Shown here: one piece after another, positions 21,533 through 30,717 of the stretch
Layout of the letters: each line of letters opens with the position of its first letter
Numbering within the stretch: the first letter of the stretch is position 1
Source: Mycolicibacterium grossiae
Lineage (GTDB): Bacteria; Actinomycetota; Actinomycetes; Mycobacteriales; Mycobacteriaceae
NCBI RefSeq assembly: GCF_008329645.1
Contig: NZ_CP043474.1
Coordinates: 2,542,001-2,606,000 of the forward strand
Direction of reading: 5' to 3'
Length of the DNA: 64,000 nucleotides
The notes under the pieces: model-generated
What the model was told of the DNA's origin: nothing
Databases searched by the model: none
Seen by the model: the letters and a program-made list of their open reading frames with translations, nothing else
Translations under genes and position numbers: made by a program

Positions 21533-22393
21533 TCACTCGGCGCGCGGCACGACGATCACCGGCACGTCGACGCCCGCGAGGATGCGGGCGGCGGTCGAGC
21601 CGAGGAAGATCCGCCGCGGCGCGGCGAATCGGCTGGATCCCACCACCAGCAGCGCGCCGTCATCCCACGTGAGTTTCTTCAGTGCGGATTCCAGCGTCAT
21701 GCCGTCGGCGACGAGGGACTCGATGTCGGGGGCGTCGGGCAGCGCCCGGGCGGCCACGGCGAGGTTCTCCTCGGCGGCGGTCACCTGCAGCCGGCGCACC
21801 TCCCGCGCGCTGCCGGCCTCGGCGAGGTTCTCCGCCGACACCAGCGACAGCATCCGGATCGGCAACCCGGCGGCGCTGGCGAGCGTCAGCGCGAACGGCA
21901 GCGGGTTGTCGTCACCGGCCTTGGTGGGCACCGCGGCGGTGACGGCGGTGACGGCGTCGTCGGGGTCCTCGGCGTAGCCGCGCGGCGCGAGCGCCACCGG
22001 GATCGGCGACGAGTGCAGCAGCGCCCCGGTCACCGGGCCGACGGTGTGGTGACCGAAGAAGCCGTCGCGCGCCCCGCCGACCACGATGAGGTCGGAGTCG
22101 TGCTGTTCGGCGAACCCGATCAGCGACTCGGCGAAGGAGTCGCCGACCACCACCTCGGCGTCGGCCGACACCCCGTCGGCGGACAGTGCGGCCAGCGCGG
22201 CGCCCACCCACTGCTCACCCCGTTCGACGAGCAGTCGCTGGTACTCGGCGCGCCCGGGGTGGCCGTCGGGGAGTTCCTCACGGACCACCAGCACCACGTG
22301 CACGGCGGCGTCGAACGTGCGGGCCAGCGCGCTCGCCAGCGCGACGCCGTCGTCCCCGGTGGGGGTGGCGAGGTAGCCAACGGTCAGATGCAT
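21533..22393 (-). CDS. Universal stress protein, two tandem UspA domains
   Basis: A 286-residue protein made of two UspA-like domains (about 1-140 and 141-286). Domain ends carry the family pattern: SDLIVVGGARDGFFGHHTVG then PVTGALLHSSPIPVALAPRG in the first half, and GALLVVGSSRFAAPRRIFLG then STAARILAGVDVPVIVVPRA in the second. The G-2x-G-9x-G-S/T ATP-site spacing is recognisable in both. The start is ATG 22393; the gene follows the permease by 14 bp, so they form an operon, a common pairing in which the USP modulates an adjacent transporter. Confidence 0.88.
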   Translation of the reverse strand: MHLTVGYLATPTGDDGVALASALARTFDAAVHVVLVVREELPDGHPGRAEYQRLLVERGEQWVGAALAALSADGVSADAEVVVGDSFAESLIGFAEQHDSDLIVVGGARDGFFGHHTVGPVTGALLHSSPIPVALAPRGYAEDPDDAVTAVTAAVPTKAGDDNPLPFALTLASAAGLPIRMLSLVSAENLAEAGSAREVRRLQVTAAEENLAVAARALPDAPDIESLVADGMTLESALKKLTWDDGALLVVGSSRFAAPRRIFLGSTAARILAGVDVPVIVVPRAE

Positions 22394-22407
22394 GTCTCGT
22401 CGTCCGA

Positions 22408-23919
22408 TCAGTAGGTGTCCGGGACCTTGACCTCGGTCGACGCCGTCAGCGTCTCGCCGCGGAAGAAGCGCTTGGTCCCGAAGGCGAAGCACGCGAGCAT
22501 CAGCGGGACGCCGAGCACCAGCATGCCGACGCCGAGGACGAAGACGCCGCCGAACGGTCCGAAGGCGGTGAAGCCGTAGTCCGGCTTGATCATGTCGATG
22601 GCGCTCTGCACGAAGGCCCACGTCATCGCCAGCGCACCGAGGAGCGGGAAGATGCCGCGAAGGAACAGGTTTCGCGCGGAGGTGAGCAGCGTGCGCCGGA
22701 AGTACCAGACGCATGCGTACGCCGTGATGCCGTAGTAGAACGCCACCGCGAGGCCGAGCGAGGCCACCGAGTCGGCGAGGGCGTTCTCGCTGAGGAACGT
22801 CAGCAGCAGGTAGAAGAACAGCGCCGAGAGACCCATGACGATCGTCCCGAACGCCGGGGTCATGTAGCGCGGGTGCACGCTGGCGAACCGGCGGGGCAGC
22901 GCCTCGTACACCGCCATCGACAGCGTGCCGCGCGCGGTGGGCAGGATGGTGGTCTGCGTCGAGGACAGCGCCGACACCGACACCGTCAGCAGGAGCAGCG
23001 ACGCGGCGATGGTGCCGGCGACCGGCTCGCCGAGGACGGTCAGCACGTCGTCGGTGTTGTTCGGGTTGTTCAGCCCGATGCCGACCTCGCCGAAGCCGGC
23101 GAAGGACTGCACCGCGTAGGCGACCAGCACGTAGGTGCACACCAGGATCAGCGTGGTGATGACCGCCGCGATGCCGGGCGTGCGGCCGGGATCCTTGGTC
23201 TCCTCGCCGACGGCCAGGCAGGCGTCCCAGCCCCAGTAGATGAAGATGCACAGAATGATCGCGGCCGCGATCGACGAGGCGTCGAGCCCGCTGGGCCACA
23301 GCCAGGAGAGCGACGGCGAGACGGCCTGAGCGCCGGCGTTCCCGGCGACGACGCGGACCAGCGCGATGACGCTGACGACGATCAGGACGCCGAACTGGAT
23401 GGCGATCAGCACGTTCTGGATGCGCTCGGAGACCACGACGCCGCGGGCGCTCACCAGTGTCATCGCGACGATGAAGAACGAGCCGAGTGCCACCTTCGCC
23501 CACAGGTTCTCTGCGAGCCCGTCCTGGCCGAGGAACTGGAACAGGTAGATCGCGGCGACCTCGGCGACGTTGGCCAGCACGATGATCGCCGACACGGCCA
23601 GGCCCCACCCGCCGATCCAGCCGATCCACGGTCCGAACGCCTTGGTGCCCCAGGTGAAGGTGGTGCCGCAGTCCGGTGTGTCCTGGGACAGCTCCTTGTA
23701 GGCGAACGCCACCAGCAGCATGGGGATGAACGCGAGGACGAACATGGCGGGCGCCTTTTCGCCGACCGCGAGGACCACGTAGCCCAGTGTCGCGGCGAGG
23801 CTGTACGCCGGGGCGACGGCGGCCAGGCCGATGACGACGTTGCCGACGAGGCCGAGGGCCCCGGCCTGCAGGCCCTTGCCGTTGGTGGCTCCGGTCGTGG
23901 GCGGATCCGCGATGGCCAT
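22408..23919 (-). CDS. APC-superfamily amino-acid permease
   Basis: A 503-residue permease with about twelve to fourteen hydrophobic helices. The first, AGALGLVGNVVIGLAAVAPA, carries the unwound-helix glycine pattern of APC transporters; TPDCGTTFTWGTKAFGPWIG and ILPTARGTLSMAVYEALPRR are family motifs. It should import an amino acid or amine. The ATG at 23919 is chosen because sequence before it is arginine-rich and not membrane-like. It heads the permease-USP-semialdehyde dehydrogenase unit, which suggests GABA or a related substrate (inference). Confidence 0.87.
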   Translation of the reverse strand: MAIADPPTTGATNGKGLQAGALGLVGNVVIGLAAVAPAYSLAATLGYVVLAVGEKAPAMFVLAFIPMLLVAFAYKELSQDTPDCGTTFTWGTKAFGPWIGWIGGWGLAVSAIIVLANVAEVAAIYLFQFLGQDGLAENLWAKVALGSFFIVAMTLVSARGVVVSERIQNVLIAIQFGVLIVVSVIALVRVVAGNAGAQAVSPSLSWLWPSGLDASSIAAAIILCIFIYWGWDACLAVGEETKDPGRTPGIAAVITTLILVCTYVLVAYAVQSFAGFGEVGIGLNNPNNTDDVLTVLGEPVAGTIAASLLLLTVSVSALSSTQTTILPTARGTLSMAVYEALPRRFASVHPRYMTPAFGTIVMGLSALFFYLLLTFLSENALADSVASLGLAVAFYYGITAYACVWYFRRTLLTSARNLFLRGIFPLLGALAMTWAFVQSAIDMIKPDYGFTAFGPFGGVFVLGVGMLVLGVPLMLACFAFGTKRFFRGETLTASTEVKVPDTY

Positions 23920-23991
23920 GGTCGTCGAATATACGGTTTGACCGGTTCTGGCGGGCCGATAGCACGGATTTGATCTTCTAGCGGCGGCGAT

Positions 23992-24008
23992 ACGACGGAT
24001 TCCGTCGT
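23992..24008. promoter_or_regulatory. 17-bp palindrome upstream of the permease
   Basis: ACGACGGA-T-TCCGTCGT has perfect 8-bp arms around one base and lies 73 bp upstream of the permease start. There is no adjacent regulator gene. It could be an operator or a short hairpin. Confidence 0.35.
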
Positions 24009-24122
24009 GGTCGACCGCCACCTACGTCGTCGCCCGGTCGAGCACGCCCTCGCACACGGCGCCCGCCAGCAGCAGGCCGCGGTGGGGGCGGCGGGGGACA
24101 GGCTGCGATGCGTGGGGTCGTG

Positions 24123-24149
24123 TCCTCTCGGACGAGGTGGCCGAGAGGA
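24123..24149 (-). terminator. Hairpin after sdhB
   Basis: Arms TCCTCTCGG (24123-24131) and CCGAGAGGA (24141-24149) pair perfectly over 9 bp with a 9-nt loop, starting 11 nt after the sdhB stop codon. There is no clear U-tract, as is common in mycobacterial terminators. It probably ends the sdhCDAB transcript. Confidence 0.6.
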
Positions 24150-24159
24150 ACGTGACGCG

Positions 24160-24936
24160 TCAGCGCGCGAACATCAGTGCGCGCTTGACCTCCTGGATCG
24201 CCTTGGTGACCTGGATGCCGCGGGGGCACGCCTCGGTGCAGTTGAACGTGGTGCGGCACCGCCACACGCCGTCCACCTCGTTGAGGATGTCGAGGCGCTC
24301 GGCGGCGGCCTCGTCGCGGCTGTCGAAGATGAACCGGTGCGCGTTGACGATCGCCGCGGGCCCGAAGTAGGACCCCTCGTTCCAGTACACCGGGCAGCTG
24401 GTGGTGCAGCAGGCGCACAGGATGCACTTGGTGGTGTCGTCGTAGCGGGCGCGGTCGGTCTGACTCTGGATGCGCTCGCGAGTGGGCTGGTTGCCGCTCG
24501 TGATGAGGAACGGCTTCACGGCGCGGTAGGCGTCGAAGAAGGGCTCCATGTCGACGACGAGGTCCTTCTCCACCGGCAGGCCGCGGATCGGCTCGATCGT
24601 GATGGTGAGCTGCTTGCCCGGCTTCTTCGGCAACAGGTCGCGCATCAGCACCTTGCACGCCAGCCGGTTGACGCCGTTGATCCGCATGGCGTCGCTGCCG
24701 CAGACGCCATGGGCGCAGGAGCGCCGGAACGTCAGCGTGCCGTCGAGGTACCACTTGGCGTAGTGCAGCAGGTTGAGCAGCCGGTCGGTCGGCAGGCACG
24801 GCACGCGGAAGCTCTGGAAGCCCGCACCGTCGGGATCGTCGGGGTTGAAGCGGGCGATCTTCAACGTCACCATGACGGCGCCGTCGGGCACCGGCGGGGT
24901 GGTCGCTTCGTCCTTCTCGATCGCGGGCGCGCTCAT
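24160..24936 (-). CDS. sdhB: Succinate dehydrogenase iron-sulfur subunit
   Basis: Electron-transfer subunit of complex II, 258 residues. The 2Fe-2S cysteines are in SCAHGVCGSDAM and RLACKVL; the 4Fe-4S and 3Fe-4S cysteines are in CILCACCTTSCPVYW and CRTTFNCTEACPRGI. The N-terminal extension of about 20 residues is mildly longer than in E. coli. ATG 24936 lies 2 nt after the sdhA stop. It is the last gene of the operon. Confidence 0.97.
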   Translation of the reverse strand: MSAPAIEKDEATTPPVPDGAVMVTLKIARFNPDDPDGAGFQSFRVPCLPTDRLLNLLHYAKWYLDGTLTFRRSCAHGVCGSDAMRINGVNRLACKVLMRDLLPKKPGKQLTITIEPIRGLPVEKDLVVDMEPFFDAYRAVKPFLITSGNQPTRERIQSQTDRARYDDTTKCILCACCTTSCPVYWNEGSYFGPAAIVNAHRFIFDSRDEAAAERLDILNEVDGVWRCRTTFNCTEACPRGIQVTKAIQEVKRALMFAR

Positions 24937-24938
24937 CG

Positions 24939-26693
24939 TCAGTACTTCCGTTCCATCGGCTCGTAGCGGGTCTGCACCACCGGCTTGTAGTCCAGCCGGA
25001 TGTCGCTCAGCAGGTCGGTGCCCTGCTTGTAGGCCATGGTGTGCCGCATGTAGTTGGTGTCGTCGCGGTTGGGGTAGTCCTCGCGCGCGTGTCCGCCGCG
25101 GGACTCCTTGCGGTTCAACGCGCCGACGACGGTGACCTCGGCCAGCTCGAGCAGGAAGCCCAGCTCGATGGCCTCGAGCAGGTCGCTGTTGTAGCGCTTG
25201 CCCTTGTCCTGCACCGTGATCCGGGCGTACCGCTCCTTGAGGGCGTGGATGTCGGTGAGCGCCTGCTTCAGCGTCTCCTCGGTGCGGAACACCGCGGCGT
25301 TGTTGTCCATCGACTGCTGCAGGGCGCCGCGGATGTCGGCGACGCGCTCGTTGCCGTGCTCGCTCAGCACGTCACCCACCCACTCGGTGACCATGCCCGC
25401 CGGGTTCTCCGGCATGTCGACGAAGTCGTGGCCCAGCGCGTACTCCGCGGCGGCGATGCCGGCGCGGCGGCCGAACACGTTGATGTCCAGCAGCGAGTTG
25501 GTGCCCAGGCGGTTGGAGCCGTGCACCGACACGCACGCGCACTCGCCGGCGGCGTAGAGGCCCGGCACCACGGAGTTGTTGTCGCGCAGCACCTGGCCGT
25601 GCACCGTGGTCGGGATGCCGCCCATGACGTAGTGGCACGTCGGGTACACCGGCACGAGTTCGGTGACGGGGTCGACGCCGAGGTAGGTGCGGGCGAACTC
25701 GGTGATGTCGGGGAGCTTCTGCTCGAGCACGTCCTCGCCGAGGTGGCGCACGTCGATGTAGACGTAGTCCTTGTTGGGACCGGCGCCGCGGCCCTCGAGC
25801 ACCTCCAGCACCATCGAGCGGGCGACGATGTCGCGCGGCGCGAGGTCGACGATGGTGGGGGCGTAGCGCTCCATGAAGCGCTCGCCGTCGGCGTTGAGCA
25901 GCCGGCCGCCCTCGCCGCGGACGGCCTCGGAGATCAGGATGCCGAGACCGGCCAGGCCCGTCGGATGGAACTGGTGGAACTCCATGTCCTCCAACGGAAG
26001 TCCCTTGCGGAACACGATGCCCAGACCGTCGCCGGTGAGGGTGTGCGCGTTGGAGGTGGTCTTGTACATCCGGCCCGAGCCGCCGGTGGCGAACACGATC
26101 GCCTTGGCGTGGAAGACGTGGATGTCGCCGCTGGACAGCTCATAGGCCACGATGCCGGTGGCGACCGGGCCGCCGGGGGTGTCGGTGAGGACGAGGTCGA
26201 GCGCGTAGAACTCGTTGAAGAACTCGACGTCGTGCTTGACGCAGTTTTGGTAGAGCGTCTGCAGGATCATGTGGCCCGTGCGGTCCGCGGCGTAGCAGGC
26301 GCGGCGGACGGGCGCCTTGCCGTGATCACGGGTGTGACCGCCGAAGCGGCGCTGGTCGATCCGGCCCTCGGGGGTGCGGTTGAACGGCATCCCCATCTTC
26401 TCGAGGTCGTAGACCGCGTCGATGGCCTCGCGGCACATGATCTCCACGGCGTCCTGGTCGGCGAGGTAGTCGCCGCCCTTGACGGTGTCGAAGGTGTGCC
26501 ACTCCCAGTTGTCTTCCTCGACGTTGGCCAGTGCGGCGCACATGCCGCCCTGCGCGGCGCCGGTGTGGCTGCGCGTCGGGTAGAGCTTGGTCAGCACGGC
26601 CGTGCGGGCGTGGGGACCGGCCTCGACGGCGGCGCGCATGCCCGCGCCTCCGGCGCCGACGATGACGACGTCGTAGCGGTGCTCGATGATCAC
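24939..26693 (-). CDS. sdhA: Succinate dehydrogenase flavoprotein subunit
   Basis: Catalytic subunit of complex II, 584 residues, oxidising succinate to fumarate. The FAD fold is YDVVIVGAGGAGMRAAVEAG, the covalent-flavin histidine is in SHTGAAQGGMCAAL, and the active-site region FHPTGLAGLGILISEAVRGE is intact. HYVMGGIPTT and GLYAAGECACVSVHGSNRLG complete the family pattern. The start is ATG 26693; 10 bp separate it from sdhD. Confidence 0.97.
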   Translation of the reverse strand: MIIEHRYDVVIVGAGGAGMRAAVEAGPHARTAVLTKLYPTRSHTGAAQGGMCAALANVEEDNWEWHTFDTVKGGDYLADQDAVEIMCREAIDAVYDLEKMGMPFNRTPEGRIDQRRFGGHTRDHGKAPVRRACYAADRTGHMILQTLYQNCVKHDVEFFNEFYALDLVLTDTPGGPVATGIVAYELSSGDIHVFHAKAIVFATGGSGRMYKTTSNAHTLTGDGLGIVFRKGLPLEDMEFHQFHPTGLAGLGILISEAVRGEGGRLLNADGERFMERYAPTIVDLAPRDIVARSMVLEVLEGRGAGPNKDYVYIDVRHLGEDVLEQKLPDITEFARTYLGVDPVTELVPVYPTCHYVMGGIPTTVHGQVLRDNNSVVPGLYAAGECACVSVHGSNRLGTNSLLDINVFGRRAGIAAAEYALGHDFVDMPENPAGMVTEWVGDVLSEHGNERVADIRGALQQSMDNNAAVFRTEETLKQALTDIHALKERYARITVQDKGKRYNSDLLEAIELGFLLELAEVTVVGALNRKESRGGHAREDYPNRDDTNYMRHTMAYKQGTDLLSDIRLDYKPVVQTRYEPMERKY

Positions 26694-26703
26694 GAAGAGC
26701 TCC

Positions 26704-27183
26704 TTAGATGTTGGCGTCGAAGGTCACGAGCACGTAGGTGCCGAGCACCAGCGTGAAGACCGTCGTCAGCGCGAGCAGCAGGTTCAGCCAGAACTTGGTC
26801 GAGTCCTTGCGCGTGTAGTCGGCGATGATCGTCCGCAGGCCGTTGGCGCCGTGCAACTGCGCGAGCCACAGCAGCAGCAGGTCCCAGGTCTGCCAGAACG
26901 GCGACGCCCAGCGCTGTGCTACGTAGTTGAAGTCGATGCGGTACACGCCGCCGTCCCACATCAGGCCGATGAAGAGGTGGCCCAGCGCGAGGAACACCAG
27001 CACCAGGCCGGAGAACCGCATGAACAGCCAGGCGTACTTCTCGAAGTTCGGCATCGCCGAGCGGCGCCGCGGCGCACGCGGATTGTCCAGGCCGGCGGGT
27101 CGGTCGAAGGTGCGCTGCATGACCGGGGCGGGACCGCCGCGCTCACTCAGGTGGTCGTAGGCATTCTCGACGCTGGGGCTCAC
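26704..27183 (-). CDS. sdhD: Succinate dehydrogenase membrane anchor subunit
   Basis: Membrane subunit of complex II, 159 residues. Three helices are visible: YAWLFMRFSGLVLVFLALGH, WQTWDLLLLWLAQLHGANGL and LNLLLALTTVFTLVLGTYVL. The histidine in FLALGHLFIGLM is a candidate haem ligand, and LAQLHGANGLRTII is typical of the family. The start is GTG 27183, overlapping the sdhC stop (GTGA). The 40-residue N-terminal extension with APRRRSAMPNFEKY is also seen in other mycobacterial SdhD proteins as far as I recall. Confidence 0.92.
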   Translation of the reverse strand: MSPSVENAYDHLSERGGPAPVMQRTFDRPAGLDNPRAPRRRSAMPNFEKYAWLFMRFSGLVLVFLALGHLFIGLMWDGGVYRIDFNYVAQRWASPFWQTWDLLLLWLAQLHGANGLRTIIADYTRKDSTKFWLNLLLALTTVFTLVLGTYVLVTFDANI

Positions 27184-27608
27184 AGGAAACGCTCCGCCAT
27201 GTGCATGCCGATCACGCCGAGCGACGCGATCAGGACGACGATGAAGACTCCGGCGACGACCCAGAGCATCTGACGCTGATACCGCGGACCGTCCTTCCAG
27301 AAGTCGATGAGGATGATCCGGATGCCGTTGAGGGCGTGGTACAGGACCGCCGCGACCAACCCCATCTCCATGAGGCCGATCACCGGCGTCTTGTACGTGT
27401 CCATGATCGTGTTGAACGCCTCGGGGCTTACCCGCACCAGCGCGGTGTCGAGGACGTGCACGAACAGGAAGAAGAAGATCGTGGCGCCGGAGATGCGGTG
27501 CAGGACCCACGACCACATGGCGGGATCGCCGCGGTAGAGCGTGCGGCGGCGCGGTGGGGACGAGCGCGGGGCGGGGACGGCCGAATCCGCGGCTGTCGCT
27601 GTACTCAC
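27180..27608 (-). CDS. sdhC: Succinate dehydrogenase cytochrome b556 subunit
   Basis: First gene of the sdh operon, 142 residues. The family motif is LYRGDPAMWSWVLHRISGAT, with the quinone-site Ser/Arg-His region HRISG; haem-ligand-type histidines are in FFFLFVHVLD and AAVLYHALNGIRII. Three helices are evident. The start GTG 27608 has a strong GGAGG at 27617-27621; an ATG further upstream is in frame but lacks such a site. The N-terminus is 25-30 residues longer than the core family. Confidence 0.92.
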   Translation of the reverse strand: MSTATAADSAVPAPRSSPPRRRTLYRGDPAMWSWVLHRISGATIFFFLFVHVLDTALVRVSPEAFNTIMDTYKTPVIGLMEMGLVAAVLYHALNGIRIILIDFWKDGPRYQRQMLWVVAGVFIVVLIASLGVIGMHMAERFL

Positions 27609-27774
27609 TGAAAGGACCTCCAACGCCATCGGTGGATGTTCACCGCGTCGCACGCGGCCGATGGCTGCTCACGGCTGCGAAACTGCTGCTGACGAACCTG
27701 AGAACGACTCTAATCCCAAAGGTCGCGCTCGAAGAACTAGCGTGGTAGCCCCGGTAGTCCCGAGCAGGCGAAAG

Positions 27775-27793
27775 TTAGGTATGCCTACGTTGC
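27775..27793. promoter_or_regulatory. Weak IdeR/iron-box-like sequence between sdhC and cdd
   Basis: TTAGGTATGCCTACGTTGC contains the palindrome TAGG-TATG-CCTA and matches the left two thirds of the mycobacterial iron-box consensus (about 12 of 19 positions by eye), with a poor right half. It lies about 50 bp upstream of cdd and 170 bp upstream of sdhC. It may be chance. Confidence 0.25.
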
Positions 27794-27844
27794 TGACGGC
27801 GCGTGTGGAGCAGTATTTCGGAATCCATTCAGACTGTGGCCGCG

Positions 27845-28270
27845 ATGGCTGACGCGGCGGCCGCCATCGACTGGGAACTGTTGCGGCGCAAGGCAATCGA
27901 GGTAGCCAGGTACGCCTACGCCCCGTACTCCGGCTACCCGGTGGGTGCCGCGGCGTTCACCGATGGGGGGAACGTCGTCGCCGGATGCAATGTGGAGAAT
28001 GTCTCATACGGTTTGGGTCTGTGCGCCGAGTGCGCGGTGGTCTCCGCGCTGCATTCCACCGGCGGCGGACGGCTGCTGGGCCTGGCGTGCGTGGCCGCCG
28101 ACGGGGCCCCGCTGATGCCCTGCGGACGCTGCCGGCAACTGCTGCTCGAGCACGGCGGGCCGGACCTGCTAATCGACCATCCGGCAGGGCCGCGACCGCT
28201 GCGCGAGCTGCTGCCCGACGCGTTCGGTCCGGACGACCTCGCCCGCGCACCCGGGGCCGGAACGCAGTGA
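27845..28270 (+). CDS. cdd: Cytidine deaminase
   Basis: Zinc enzyme deaminating (deoxy)cytidine to (deoxy)uridine in pyrimidine salvage; 141 residues, the size of the small tetrameric class. The first zinc cysteine and catalytic glutamate are C60-A-E62 (GLCAECAVVSAL); the other cysteines are C93 and C96 (MPCGRCRQLL). YAPYSGYPVGAAA is the substrate-site motif. I choose ATG 27845; an in-frame GTG at 27836 is possible. The stop overlaps the deoA start (GTGA). Confidence 0.95.
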   Translation: MADAAAAIDWELLRRKAIEVARYAYAPYSGYPVGAAAFTDGGNVVAGCNVENVSYGLGLCAECAVVSALHSTGGGRLLGLACVAADGAPLMPCGRCRQLLLEHGGPDLLIDHPAGPRPLRELLPDAFGPDDLARAPGAGTQ

Positions 28271-29565
28271 CCCAGTTCACATTCGACGCTCCCTCGGTTA
28301 TCCGCACGAAGCGCGACGGCGGGGTGCTGTCCGACGCGGCGATCGACTGGGTGATCGACGGCTACACCCACGGCCGCGTGCACGACGCACAGATGTCGGC
28401 GCTGCTGATGGCGATCTTCCTGCGCGGCATGACCGGCGCGGAGATCACCCGCTGGACCGCCGCGATGATCGGCTCCGGCGTGCGATTCGACTTCACCGAC
28501 CTACGCCGCGACGGCAGACCGCTGCGGCTGGTCGACAAGCACTCCACCGGCGGGGTGGGCGACAAGATCACCATTCCGCTGGTGCCGGTCGTCATGGCGT
28601 GCGGGGCGGCGGTCCCGCAGGCGGCCGGACGCGGCCTCGGACACACCGGCGGCACGCTCGACAAGCTGGAGGCCATCCCGGGCTTCACCGCCGAGCTGTC
28701 GAAAGACCGCATCCGGCAACAGCTTCAGGACATCGGCGCGGCGGTGTTCGCCGCAGGTGACCTCGCGCCGGCCGACCGCAAGATCTACGCGCTGCGCGAC
28801 GTCACCGGCACCACCGAGTCGCTGCCGCTGATCGCGAGTTCGGTGATGAGCAAGAAGCTCGCCGAGGGGGCGCGGGCCCTGGTGCTCGACACCAAGGTGG
28901 GTCGCGGCGCGTTCCTCCCGACCGAGGACGAGGCGCGTCGGCTGGCGCGCACGATGGTCGACCTCGGCAACGACTACGGCGTCCCGACCGTGGCGCTGCT
29001 GACCGACATGGACCGTCCGCTGGGCCGGGCGGTCGGCAACGCCGTGGAGGTCGCCGAGTCGCTCGACGTCCTCGCCGGCGGTGGGCCGGACGACGTCGTC
29101 GAGCTGACCCTCGCGCTGGCCCGCGCCATGCTCGAGGCCGCCGGCGTGGACGGGGTCGACCCGGCCGACACGCTGGCCGACGGGCGCGCCATGGACGCCT
29201 TCCGCAGCCTGGTCGCCGCCCAGGGCGGCGACCTCACCCGACCGCTGCCGACGGCAGCGCACGTCGAGACCATCACGGCGCCGCGCGGTGGCACGATGGG
29301 GGACATCGACGCGATGGCGGTGGGTCTGGCGGTCTGGCGGCTCGGGGCGGGCCGCTCGGCGCCGGGCGAACAGGTGCAGTTCGGGGCCGGGCTCACCATG
29401 CACCGCCGCCCGGGCGAACCGGTCGCGGCGGGCGAGCCGCTGTTCACCCTGGCCACCGACACCCCCGAGCGCATGGCCGGCGCGATCGCCGAACTGGACG
29501 GCGGCTGGTCGGTGGTCGACCGCGCACCCGACGTCGGACCACTGGTCCTCGACGAGATCCGCTGA
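28267..29565 (+). CDS. deoA: Thymidine phosphorylase
   Basis: Phosphorolyses thymidine/deoxyuridine to base plus deoxyribose 1-phosphate; 432 residues. The signature is [20 protein letters not shown], followed by [40 protein letters not shown] is the second conserved block. The C-terminal domain carries [20 protein letters not shown] 28267 is coupled to cdd by a GTGA overlap. It acts on the deoxyuridine made by Cdd. Confidence 0.95.
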   Translation: MTQFTFDAPSVIRTKRDGGVLSDAAIDWVIDGYTHGRVHDAQMSALLMAIFLRGMTGAEITRWTAAMIGSGVRFDFTDLRRDGRPLRLVDKHSTGGVGDKITIPLVPVVMACGAAVPQAAGRGLGHTGGTLDKLEAIPGFTAELSKDRIRQQLQDIGAAVFAAGDLAPADRKIYALRDVTGTTESLPLIASSVMSKKLAEGARALVLDTKVGRGAFLPTEDEARRLARTMVDLGNDYGVPTVALLTDMDRPLGRAVGNAVEVAESLDVLAGGGPDDVVELTLALARAMLEAAGVDGVDPADTLADGRAMDAFRSLVAAQGGDLTRPLPTAAHVETITAPRGGTMGDIDAMAVGLAVWRLGAGRSAPGEQVQFGAGLTMHRRPGEPVAAGEPLFTLATDTPERMAGAIAELDGGWSVVDRAPDVGPLVLDEIR

Positions 29566-29609
29566 GACGAGATTCGCTGAGACGCAGAACAGGTGAAAGG
29601 CAGGCATCC

Positions 29610-30698
29610 GTGACCACACCGTTGACCCTGGAGTCCATCCGCAAGGCGCCCAAGGCGCTGCTGCACGATCACCTCGACGGCGGCCTGCGCCCCGGCACCG
29701 TCCTCGACCTCGCGGCCGAGACCGGGTACGACGAGCTGCCCGCCACCGACGTCGAGGCGCTCGCGACCTGGTTCAAGACGCAGGCCCACAGCGGGTCGCT
29801 GGTCCGCTACCTGGAGCCCTTCGCGCACACCGTGGCGGTCATGCAGACCCCGGAGGCGCTGCACCGCGTGGCGCGCGAGTGCGCCGAGGACCTGGCCGCC
29901 GACTCGGTGGTGTACGCCGAGGTCCGCTTCGCGCCCGAACTGCACATCGACGGTGGGCTGTCGCTGGACGCCGTCGTCGACGCCGTGCTGGCCGGGTTCG
30001 CCGACGGGGAGGCTTCCGCGGCCGCCGACGGCAGGCCGATCGTGGTGCGCTGCCTGGTGACCGCGATGCGGCACGCCGCGCGCTCCCGTGAGATCGCCGA
30101 GCTGGCCGTCCGCTTCCGGGATCGGGGAGTCGTCGGCTTCGACATCGCCGGCGCCGAGGCGGGTTACCCGCCCACGCGGCACCTCGACGCCTTCGAGTAC
30201 ATGCGCGGCAACAACGCGCGCTTCACCATCCACGCCGGCGAGGCCTTCGGTCTGCCGTCGATCCACGAGGCGATCGCCTTCTGCGGCGCCGACCGGCTGG
30301 GCCACGGCGTGCGCATCGTCGACGACGTCCACCGCGCGCCGGACGGCTCGGTCGAACTGGGCCGGCTGGCATCGCTGTTGCGGGACAAGCGGATTCCGCT
30401 GGAGATGTGCCCGAGCAGCAACGTGCAGACCGGCGCGGCGCCCAGCATCGAGGGCCACCCCTTCGACCTTCTGGCCCGGCTGCGGTTCCGCGTCACGGTG
30501 AACACCGACAACCGCCTGATGAGCGACACCACGATGAGCCACGAGATGCTGCACCTGGTGAACGCCTTCGGCTACGGGTGGAGCGACCTGCAGCGGTTCA
30601 CGATCAACGCGATGAAGTCGGCCTTCATCCCGTTCGACCAGCGGCTGTCGATCATCGACGACGTCATCAAGCCGCGCTACGCCGTGCTGGTCGGCTGA
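29610..30698 (+). CDS. add: Adenosine deaminase
   Basis: Zinc amidohydrolase-fold enzyme converting (deoxy)adenosine to (deoxy)inosine; 362 residues. Zinc ligands [12 protein letters not shown] (H19, H21), the catalytic region [10 protein letters not shown], the base HGVRI and the zinc aspartate in [13 protein letters not shown] are present. GTG 29610 is preceded by a GAAAGGCAGG ribosome site. It is the third gene of the cdd-deoA-add salvage operon, 44 bp after deoA. Confidence 0.95.
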   Translation: MTTPLTLESIRKAPKALLHDHLDGGLRPGTVLDLAAETGYDELPATDVEALATWFKTQAHSGSLVRYLEPFAHTVAVMQTPEALHRVARECAEDLAADSVVYAEVRFAPELHIDGGLSLDAVVDAVLAGFADGEASAAADGRPIVVRCLVTAMRHAARSREIAELAVRFRDRGVVGFDIAGAEAGYPPTRHLDAFEYMRGNNARFTIHAGEAFGLPSIHEAIAFCGADRLGHGVRIVDDVHRAPDGSVELGRLASLLRDKRIPLEMCPSSNVQTGAAPSIEGHPFDLLARLRFRVTVNTDNRLMSDTTMSHEMLHLVNAFGYGWSDLQRFTINAMKSAFIPFDQRLSIIDDVIKPRYAVLVG

Positions 30699-30717
30699 AC
30701 CGACGCACCGCCCGCCG

